Assembly (NCBI GenBank): GCA_028818705.1
Contig: JAPPNJ010000033.1
Span: forward strand, 1-32,720
Direction of reading: 5' to 3'
Length of the DNA: 32,720 bases
Source: Candidatus Poribacteria bacterium
GTDB lineage: Bacteria; Poribacteria; WGA-4E; WGA-3G
The notes under the pieces are model-generated. The model ran no database searches. It saw nothing but the letters and a program-made list of their open reading frames with translations, and was not told the DNA's origin. Below, piece by piece: positions 8,666 through 15,168 of this stretch. How positions within the stretch are numbered: position 1 is the stretch's first letter; every line of letters starts with the position of its first letter. A program made the position numbers and the translations under genes.

Positions 8666-10042
8666 TTATTCGATCCATTGTATTGTTTCTCGGAGTTGTT
8701 CTTTTGCTTTTGCGTAGTCTCGGCGCGCCTGATAGTAGATGCGTTGTGCTTCGGTAAATTGTGCCTGTGCTTGAAAGGCGTCGTTATAGGTAAGACCTTG
8801 ATAACCGGGGATTTCAACCGTGATTTCCTCAAGCACACGCTCGATCGTCCGTAACTGCTGCTCAAAGATTCTCACACGCTTTTCTTCAATTTCCATCCGT
8901 TCTTTCGCATTCGCCACGGCGCGATAGGCACGCCGCACCTCTACACGAATTGACTTTGTTATTTCAATGTATTCCAACTGAAGTCGATCGAGTTCGGCGA
9001 GTTCTCGGACGCGAAGGTTCTTAGTCTTACCCCCATCGTATAGTGGAATGTTGAAATTGAAACGAAGTCCCCACCCATCTTGGGTGCGAGGGCTTGTTTC
9101 AAAAATACTTGGCACGTCTCGTCCGGGGTCAAGTATCACTGGATCGTAGACGGCTTTTGCGTCCCATGTCTGATTCTGTTGATGTTGTTCCAACTGCACA
9201 CGGAAATCTTTGTAATGTGCTTCAGCAGAGAGTTCAGGGAGTCGATGCCAGATGGTCTCTGTAGCGAGACGTTCTTGACGCAAAATATCGCCCTGTAAGT
9301 CACGTAGGTCAAGGTTGTATGTGAGCGCGAGTTCTACGGAGGTTTTCAGTGTTACATCGTCATCTGGAAGAGGTTGTGAAAGCACAACCCGTGCGAGAGG
9401 GTCGAGTCCAATGAGACTGATGAGTTCGGCGGTGTCAACATCAAGTTGTCGCTGGAGTTCGTTGAGGGCGAGCTGCTGTTCTGAGAGTTCCAGTTCCGTG
9501 TTGAGTTGGCTGAGGAACGGGATCCGCTTTTGGGTTTGTTTGATTTGTGTGCCTTCGAGTTTTTTCTCAAGCTCCGCGGCAATCGCACCGCGTTCTTCAA
9601 TCTCTTCCTGTGTGAGGATAATATTGTTCCAGAGATTCCGAACCGTGTGAACACTCTCCTTTCTTACGCGTTCGTATTGAATCTCTGCTTTACGTACCTG
9701 TTCTTGTGCGTCATCAAGTCCTACTGGAATTTCACCGAATTGCGCGAAAAGCATACTCACCTGTGCGCGAGTGAGATAGTCCCTCTCATCAATATCACCA
9801 TCTTTTTGGCGTTGATATTCGCTGGTGAGTCCTGCTTGTGGCAGGTAAACGGCTTTGGACACACGCAGGTTTGCCTTGGCACGTTCTACCACCTTTTCTG
9901 CTTTTTTAACTGTTTCGTTTTTCTCTAAAGCGAGTTCTATTGCGCGTTTTGGCTGCAGTGAGACGAGCCGTTGCGCTGGAGTAGGAGCTCCCACAATACT
10001 CAGAAGTAGACAGGTTATGAGAATTATCAGCCCTTTGTTCAT
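8666..10042 (-). CDS. TolC-family outer-membrane efflux channel
   Basis: 458 residues from the chosen start. The protein has a signal peptide (MNKGLIILITCLLL...) followed by two outer-membrane efflux protein repeats: long charged helices (KKAEKVVERAKANLRVSKAVYLP about 45-70, with the second repeat starting near SVELALTYNLDLRDLQG). The RFNFNIPLYDGGKTKN segment and the closing helix (FTEAQRIYYQARRDYAKAK) are typical TolC-fold landmarks. An ATG lies four codons upstream at 10054, but GGAG (10049-10052) sits inside that extension, 6 bases before the ATG at 10042, which favours the shorter start. Within this operon it would be the outer-membrane exit duct for the ABC-2 transporter. No periplasmic adaptor of HlyD type is visible. 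Confidence 0.9.
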   Translation of the reverse strand: MNKGLIILITCLLLSIVGAPTPAQRLVSLQPKRAIELALEKNETVKKAEKVVERAKANLRVSKAVYLPQAGLTSEYQRQKDGDIDERDYLTRAQVSMLFAQFGEIPVGLDDAQEQVRKAEIQYERVRKESVHTVRNLWNNIILTQEEIEERGAIAAELEKKLEGTQIKQTQKRIPFLSQLNTELELSEQQLALNELQRQLDVDTAELISLIGLDPLARVVLSQPLPDDDVTLKTSVELALTYNLDLRDLQGDILRQERLATETIWHRLPELSAEAHYKDFRVQLEQHQQNQTWDAKAVYDPVILDPGRDVPSIFETSPRTQDGWGLRFNFNIPLYDGGKTKNLRVRELAELDRLQLEYIEITKSIRVEVRRAYRAVANAKERMEIEEKRVRIFEQQLRTIERVLEEITVEIPGYQGLTYNDAFQAQAQFTEAQRIYYQARRDYAKAKEQLRETIQWIE

Positions 10043-10057
10043 TTCGATCTCCATTGA

Positions 10058-10124
10058 GTTGTCAGTCTTTAGTTATTAGTTATCAGTGAGAGGGAACTTG
10101 CCGAATCAAGGCTACAACCCTCTC
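10058..10124. repeat. intercistronic structured repeat
   Basis: Between the NEW3 and TolC genes lies GTCAGTCTTTAGTTATTAG with TTATCAG following (near-repeats of AGTTATNAG). Next to it is a nested inverted repeat: outer 7-bp arms GAGAGGG 10088-10094 and CCCTCTC 10118-10124, and inner CTTG 10097-10100 and CAAG 10107-10110. No T-tract follows in either direction. It may be an mRNA-processing or stability hairpin, or repeat debris. Confidence 0.45.
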
Positions 10125-10139
10125 TCTGCTACCCCACCT

Positions 10140-12395
10140 TTAGCGTCTACTGATGCGAATTGTGACGATGACGATTGCGATCATGAGAAGTATTAAGGCA
10201 CCAAATAGCAACGTCGTCACCGACATTTGTGTCTTGGATTCCACCTGCACGGTGATCGAGCGATCGCGTGCCTCAAACTTCCGGTTATCAACAGTGACTT
10301 CGGCGTTCAACTTCGCCTGATATTCACCTACGCCAATGTCCACAGGCGGACTCAGTGTGAGTTGGATCTCTATTTCCTCATTCCGCTTAAGCGAACCTAT
10401 AACTTCTGGCACAACAGTATATTTCCAATCCGTGTTGACATCGACGAGCATGCGGATATCAACGAGATCGCGGGTGCCGATGTTCTGTAGCGTCGCTGTC
10501 ATGTTGACTTCTTCGCCTATCTTGATGGTCTGGAACGCATTCGGCACAAATACTTCAATCTCCGGAACACCTTTTGGAATCAGTTCAAACCGCTCAACAC
10601 CGCCTTGTATGCCCGCAATCCTATCGGCAGGTAAATCCAAACGATTGTTGACACCGCCGAGTTCGGTTGCTTCGGCTTCGTCAAGGACGGCAACATAGAA
10701 CTCAAGCGTGCTGTCGAGGTAGGTGGCATCTAATTCCTCTGGTAGATAGACAATCAGTGACAGATCCCGTTTCGACTGTTCCTGTGTGAACTTCACCTGT
10801 GACTGCCGAGATTTCGTCTCCGGGTCTTGGAATTCAAAGGAGAGACGGTTGAGTAGATTAATGACGCGGAGTTGGAATGTGTTCTCCGTTTCCGCCAACC
10901 GATCCAATGTCAAGTCGTAAGTAACGCTGCTTCCCAAGTTTCCCTCTTGTGAAAAGCGAAGCGAGCTGACGTTTACGACATCTAAGGCAGACTCTTTTTG
11001 CAGATAAATGAGTCGTAAATCGGGTACGTCGAGTTCGGAGTAATCCAGTGATACCTTCAAACTCTCGACGTCTTTCTGGAGTTGGAACGTCAATTCCACG
11101 GTTTCGTTGTAGCCGAGGACTTGGATTTTCTCTTCATAGGGTTTGACGATGTTCGTGTCGTCAGTGACATCGAGTAAGGAGACATAGATGCCGCGAATCT
11201 CATTCGCCGCTGCGATCTCTTGGGGGGTGGCGTTGCTCGGCATCGCCTCTGTGGTAGAGGTATTCTTCAACTGAATTGTCACCATCATCTGGTTCTCAAC
11301 GCGAAACTTTTTCGCACTCAGGATAGAGATGTGGCGCGTATCCTCCTCAAGATGGATTTTTTTCGGGTATGGCTTGTCAAGGTATTGGAGGTAAACAGTG
11401 AGACTGTCGACATTGCGTCGGAGTTCAAAATCGAGTGTTTCCTCTTGCCCGTCTTTTAGGGTTGGGATACGGTATTCGTAGGGGAAGCCGATGATAGCTT
11501 CCGTTTCGTCTTTAATAGAGACGTAGACGTTGTTGATTTCTTGTGCGGTAGTCCCGGTGTCTGTTTCTTCTGTTTCATTTTTCACTGCGCCATAGGTGAT
11601 GACGACTTCCAAACGTCGCCGATCTCCTTCCTTGTAACGTCTCGCGGATACGACGGAGATATGCGGTTCCTCCTGTTTGAGATGGATGTTTTTATTTTCA
11701 ACGCGATCTGAGTATTTCAACTCTACGACGACATCGCGCACATCATCTTTTATGAGTTCAAACTCCAAAGTAACGGATTCACTCTCTTTAAGTGTCTCAA
11801 TACGTTGCTCATAAGGTTCAGCGATAATTGCGCCACTTGAACCAAAACTTTCCTGTTCTTTAATGGAGACGAAGATGTCGTCAATCTGTGCGCTGATGAT
11901 AATTTCCCGTCCCAAGACTTTGGAACTCTCAATGAGTTTGACAGGGGTTGAACTATTTCGCAGCGTGATTGAGAATGTCTCCTTCCCATCGGCAGATTCA
12001 TACAGGTTTGTGTTTTCGACAGTGATATGCCATTCATCTTTGAGCGATTCGAGTTCCACCTGTTGCAGCGTGAGTTTTGCTTGTTCGTATTCGGAGACAG
12101 CGGTTTCGTAATCCTCTTCTGCTCTATTGACTTCAGAGACGGTGACAATATTGTTTTCCTCCATCATCATCGCCTTGAGATTTTCAAGTTCGACCCGCTT
12201 TTTTTTCATTAGATTTTCTTTTAATTCCATATTCAAGCGTTCGGTTTCTATTTGGATTTGCCGACTCTGTTCATCTTTAGTTTTCGCGCGGTTCCCATCA
12301 GTGGGTTTGGGCTCATCTGCCAATGTTAGCAATGTCCCTATAATCAGTATGCCAAGCGCGCTAATGAAAACTGTTATAAGGGTGTTTTTTCGCAT
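10140..12395 (-). CDS. membrane-anchored repeat protein with NEW3-like C-terminal domain
   Basis: 751 residues. An N-terminal hydrophobic segment (about 5-25) is followed by a charged coiled coil (about 40-120). Three tandem units of about 115 residues come next, recognisable by DDIFVSIKE (172), NNVYVSIKD (288) and RGIYVSLLD (401). Each continues PYE-x-x-I-x-x-L ... LEFEL-like ... IHL ... HIS-S-A. A Gly-rich CARDB/NEW3-like beta-sandwich domain (GVPEIEVFVPNAF ... PPVDIGVGEYQAK) leads to a C-terminal TM helix and RISRR tail. The bulk is therefore extracytoplasmic. The ATG at 12395 with AGGGG upstream is preferred over an ATG 26 codons earlier, which would run through the 12429-12456 inverted repeat. 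Similar NEW3 proteins accompany ABC-2 transporters, so it may be a periplasmic accessory. The exact function is unknown. Confidence 0.75.
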   Translation of the reverse strand: MRKNTLITVFISALGILIIGTLLTLADEPKPTDGNRAKTKDEQSRQIQIETERLNMELKENLMKKKRVELENLKAMMMEENNIVTVSEVNRAEEDYETAVSEYEQAKLTLQQVELESLKDEWHITVENTNLYESADGKETFSITLRNSSTPVKLIESSKVLGREIIISAQIDDIFVSIKEQESFGSSGAIIAEPYEQRIETLKESESVTLEFELIKDDVRDVVVELKYSDRVENKNIHLKQEEPHISVVSARRYKEGDRRRLEVVITYGAVKNETEETDTGTTAQEINNVYVSIKDETEAIIGFPYEYRIPTLKDGQEETLDFELRRNVDSLTVYLQYLDKPYPKKIHLEEDTRHISILSAKKFRVENQMMVTIQLKNTSTTEAMPSNATPQEIAAANEIRGIYVSLLDVTDDTNIVKPYEEKIQVLGYNETVELTFQLQKDVESLKVSLDYSELDVPDLRLIYLQKESALDVVNVSSLRFSQEGNLGSSVTYDLTLDRLAETENTFQLRVINLLNRLSFEFQDPETKSRQSQVKFTQEQSKRDLSLIVYLPEELDATYLDSTLEFYVAVLDEAEATELGGVNNRLDLPADRIAGIQGGVERFELIPKGVPEIEVFVPNAFQTIKIGEEVNMTATLQNIGTRDLVDIRMLVDVNTDWKYTVVPEVIGSLKRNEEIEIQLTLSPPVDIGVGEYQAKLNAEVTVDNRKFEARDRSITVQVESKTQMSVTTLLFGALILLMIAIVIVTIRISRR

Positions 12396-12428
12396 TTTTA
12401 TGAATCCCCTTGTCGTAATAGAGTTTTC

Positions 12429-12456
12429 GATTAGCCAAACCGAAATTTGGCTAATC
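12429..12456. repeat. perfect 11-bp inverted repeat between ATPase and NEW3 genes
   Basis: GATTAGCCAAA (12429-12439), a 6-nt spacer, then TTTGGCTAATC (12446-12456). No T-run follows on the minus strand, so it is not a standard terminator. It lies between the ATPase stop (12479) and the chosen start of the repeat protein (12395). It could be an mRNA hairpin that sets relative expression, or an operator. Confidence 0.6.
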
Positions 12457-12478
12457 AATAGGTATTGCATCACATGGG

Positions 12479-13213
12479 CTATGCAGCTGTATCTTCCTCG
12501 GGTTCGTATCCGGCAACATAGTGGAGATAGAGTGTCTCAAGATTTTCTCTTAGGATTTCTTCGCGCGTTAACTCGCGTTCGAGATTACCTTGCACGAGAA
12601 TCCCGATCCTGTCGGCGATCTCCTTTGCCCGGAAGATGTCGTGCGTGGACATGAAAATAGATTTCCCTTCTTCTCTGAGTTCTCGGAGCAGATTCAGAAA
12701 ATCGGCACCGCCCTTGGGATCCAAGCCTGAGGTCGGTTCATCAAGCAATATGGCACGTGCGTTCTTCATAATTGTGATCGCAATGCCTAAGCGTTGACGC
12801 ATACCCTTGGAGAAAGTTTTCACACGCCGTCCAAAAGCCGCATCCGGTAAACCGACGCGTCCAAGGGTAGCATCAATTTCGGCGTTTGATACATTCTTAC
12901 GTCCACCGAGCTTCGCGAAGAAGGACAGGTTTTGCCGTGCTGTGAAGTTACGATAGAGTTCTACGTTCTCAGAGACGTAAGCGAGGTGCTTTTTTGCCTC
13001 GAGTGGGAATTTCGGAATCTCGATGTCATCTACAAGTGCGGTGCCGCTCGTGGGTTCGATGAAGTTCAGGAGCATCGACATCGTTGTACTTTTCCCGGCA
13101 CCATTGGCACCGAGGACGACATAGATTTCGCCATCGTCTACTTTCAGGCTCAACTCGTTGACAGCTAAAACGTCTTCGTTGTAAACTTTCGTAAGGTCAC
13201 GGGTTTCTAACAT
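12479..13213 (-). CDS. ABC transporter ATP-binding protein (ABC-2 exporter type)
   Basis: 244 residues. Walker A GANGAGKST (about 34-42), Q-loop region YVSENVELYRN with Glu in place of the usual Gln, signature FSKGMRQRLGIA, Walker B AILLDEPTSGLDPKG and the switch histidine in MSTHD are all present. The length and motifs fit the NatA/GldA/CcmA-like ATPases that pair with ABC-2 permeases. GGAGG lies 8 bases before the ATG, and the gene starts 43 bases after the permease. It energises the permease encoded just upstream. The transported substrate is not evident. Confidence 0.93.
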   Translation of the reverse strand: MLETRDLTKVYNEDVLAVNELSLKVDDGEIYVVLGANGAGKSTTMSMLLNFIEPTSGTALVDDIEIPKFPLEAKKHLAYVSENVELYRNFTARQNLSFFAKLGGRKNVSNAEIDATLGRVGLPDAAFGRRVKTFSKGMRQRLGIAITIMKNARAILLDEPTSGLDPKGGADFLNLLRELREEGKSIFMSTHDIFRAKEIADRIGILVQGNLERELTREEILRENLETLYLHYVAGYEPEEDTAA

Positions 13214-13256
13214 CGGATTGTCCTCCAGCTATTTTTTTTATGTGGGTATAGCCATA

Positions 13257-14687
13257 TTAAATATCGGAACGGAAGAACTTCAGAAAAGCTACCGTCGTAA
13301 ATACTAAGGCAAAAAGACAAAGCAAGAACACGTCTGATGCAGAACGACGCAACGTTTCCGATAAAGCCGGTTCTGTTAGCGTTGGTGGCGGCGTGATTTT
13401 ATTTTTTTCTGACTTAGCATCGGGATTCCCCCGATTCGCCAATTGTAACATTTGTGCCAGTGTATCGTCAGAAATTTCGCTGAAATACGCGCCATCCAAC
13501 TGACTGTAGTACCTTTCGCCCGTTTGAAAATAGAGATCTCTTTTCAACTTGCCCGTTTGCGTCAAGTTCATCACACAATAGACCAGAGAAGACGTGGGGG
13601 CGATCCGAGAAAGCATCTCTCCAACTTGCTCTTGACGATCTTTCTCGCGCTGGTAGTTCCTGTCAATCTTCTCGGTTTGATTCCGGAAATTTACTCGAAA
13701 CTCTTCCTCAATCGGTTTTCTGATTTCACCCAATCTTTCTTGTGTCTTTGGGTCGTTTAGTATAAGAGTGGTACCGAAAGTTCCAGCTACCTTTTTCCCA
13801 ATCTTGTCTTCCTTATCTTTCATAAGGTTATTGCGAAGCACTGTCTTTTCCGTATAAACAGACTGCTCTGTTCGAGTGGGCGCAACGAGTTTAGCAATCA
13901 CAAACGCGCCCCGTGGTGCAATCAGCACGGCAAACACCCAAAAGGTAAAAGCAATGATGAGTGCGGTCTTGGAATTGTCAAGATAGGTTGAAATGAATAC
14001 TCCTATCGCAAAAAACACCGCAATGTAGAGCAACGAGATAGCCGCGAGCACCAACACTGGCAGTGCAATGTTGAATTCACCTAATGGAAACCCCTGCCAG
14101 ACGAGTAAGAGCAACCCTATAAGAAAAGACACCAAAAACGGAATAACAAACACAGCGTATCCACCGATCAACTTGCTCCACAAGAACACATCTCGCGGAA
14201 GCGAATTCGATAGGTTTATCCGAAGGGTCCCTGCCTCTCTTTCCCCGGCAACCGCATCAAATGTAAACAGAAGCGCAAGGAGACTAAAAACAGTGCCTAC
14301 GATGAACAGGAAATCAAGATTTCCGAGCGCGTATGATAGGGCTGCTTGCCCAAGTCCTGTCGAACCTTGTCGAACACCATTACGCGTCATTCCAAGATAA
14401 GCCGGCAGTGCCTCCTCTAAACCGTTTGCGAAGACGCTTAGCGGTGTAGGCTTGAGGAAAAACTTTGATACCTCCACATTCGGATCTTGCGCATTCGGTG
14501 GATTTTCTTTTGCTTCTGCCTGTGTGCGTTTCACCGATTCTTGATAGTCAACGAGGTTCTGGTTATACCTACGATAATTGATAGAAAGGGTCAGTGGGAT
14601 GAGCAAAACACACATTACAAGAAGTGCTACAAACCGGACGCTGAGCACATGATGCATAATCTCTTTCTGAATTAGTGTCATTAACAT
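13257..14687 (-). CDS. ABC-2 type permease with large extracytoplasmic loops
   Basis: 476 residues with about six TM helices. TM1 is near 18-38 and a soluble loop of roughly 80 residues follows. TM2 begins at GNLDFLFIVGTVFSLLALLF, just before the ABC-2 motif GEREAGTLRINLSNSLPRDV, and three further TM helices come next. A charged, helical extracytoplasmic domain (about 275-440) precedes a last TM helix (DVFLLCLFALVFTTVAFLKF). The layout resembles the DUF3526-type ABC-2 permeases. Start choice: AGGAG is only 2-3 bases from an ATG at 14693 but 8 bases from the ATG at 14687, so 14687 is preferred. It partners with the adjacent ATPase and probably the NEW3 protein and TolC-like channel. Confidence 0.88.
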   Translation of the reverse strand: MLMTLIQKEIMHHVLSVRFVALLVMCVLLIPLTLSINYRRYNQNLVDYQESVKRTQAEAKENPPNAQDPNVEVSKFFLKPTPLSVFANGLEEALPAYLGMTRNGVRQGSTGLGQAALSYALGNLDFLFIVGTVFSLLALLFTFDAVAGEREAGTLRINLSNSLPRDVFLWSKLIGGYAVFVIPFLVSFLIGLLLLVWQGFPLGEFNIALPVLVLAAISLLYIAVFFAIGVFISTYLDNSKTALIIAFTFWVFAVLIAPRGAFVIAKLVAPTRTEQSVYTEKTVLRNNLMKDKEDKIGKKVAGTFGTTLILNDPKTQERLGEIRKPIEEEFRVNFRNQTEKIDRNYQREKDRQEQVGEMLSRIAPTSSLVYCVMNLTQTGKLKRDLYFQTGERYYSQLDGAYFSEISDDTLAQMLQLANRGNPDAKSEKNKITPPPTLTEPALSETLRRSASDVFLLCLFALVFTTVAFLKFFRSDI

Positions 14688-14731
14688 GGTCATTTCTCCT
14701 CTATTTTTTCATGCAATTCATCGTTCAATTT

Positions 14732-14827
14732 TTAGGGTATGTTACACACAGCATCACCGAAAGCGAGGTAACCGATGCCGAACAGTAGCAAACAGACAAG
14801 AAACAGATTAATTATTACGAAACGCAT
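14732..14827 (-). CDS. 31-aa single-TM small membrane protein
   Basis: The minus strand encodes 31 residues, MRFVIINLFLVCLLLFGIGY followed by LAFGDAVCNIP, ending in TAA at 14734-14732. A near-ideal ribosome-binding site (AAAGGAG, 6 bases before the ATG) precedes it. It has one hydrophobic helix (about 3-23) and a short tail with one Cys (28). It is the first cistron after the candidate ECF promoter at 14925-14954 and lies 44 bases before the ABC permease. I recognise no family. Similar small TM peptides often bind transporters, but that is inference. A leader peptide is the main alternative. Confidence 0.6.
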   Translation of the reverse strand: MRFVIINLFLVCLLLFGIGYLAFGDAVCNIP

Positions 14828-14924
14828 GGTTTTCTCCTTTAAATTGAAAGATGTTTCGGATAGAATGGAAGTGCTTTCGGATTTGCCAGTAGCAACTTCG
14901 CTAAATCTAACCGCCTTTGATTAA

Positions 14925-14954
14925 GGTGACGAATTTCGGGTATTTGAAGGTTGC
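14925..14954 (-). promoter_or_regulatory. ECF-type promoter of the exporter operon
   Basis: On the minus strand GCAACC (14954-14949) is followed by exactly 17 bases, CGTCACC (14931-14925), and then TTAAT. The same arrangement occurs on the plus strand before the sigma-propeller gene. AAC-containing -35 and CGTC -10 boxes are typical of ECF sigma promoters. Transcription would start near 14918, giving a leader of about 90 nt. Confidence 0.6.
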
Positions 14955-15098
14955 ATCGTGAGTGAAAGTGAGTGGCTTGATCTATCCATAAATCCAATGT
15001 ACACAAGGGATTACGCCTTCAGAAAAAATTAAAATTTACTGTTCATGCTCCATTGATGGCATGGATTCCATGATCGTATTCACATTTCCGAGGATGGT

Positions 15099-15129
15099 TG
15101 CAACCTTTTAATATCAAAATTACGTCACC
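15099..15129 (+). promoter_or_regulatory. ECF-type promoter of the sigma-propeller gene
   Basis: TGCAACC (15099-15105), 17 bases, CGTCACC (15123-15129), then CTAAT. The transcript would start near 15136, about 33 bases before the ATG. The match with the divergent minus-strand promoter in both boxes and in spacing suggests control by one sigma factor, possibly autoregulation. Confidence 0.6.
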
Positions 15130-15168
15130 CTAATTAAGAGACAGTTATGATTCCGGAGGGAACTTGTA

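Larger units (their letters stand above)
14828..15168. other. 341-bp divergent promoter region
   Basis: No further gene. The stretch holds two divergent, matching ECF-type promoters (minus 14925-14954, plus 15099-15129) and the GGAGGG ribosome-binding site (near 15155) of the sigma-propeller gene. The 144 bases between the two promoters show no clear structure apart from the palindrome GGTTGCAACC at 15096-15105, which includes the plus-strand -35. Confidence 0.6.

Noticed and set aside
12127..12654. Open frame of 175 codons on the plus strand
   Set aside because: Antisense to the NEW3 and ATPase genes, with no ribosome-binding site or recognisable domain. The minus-strand proteins are clearly real.
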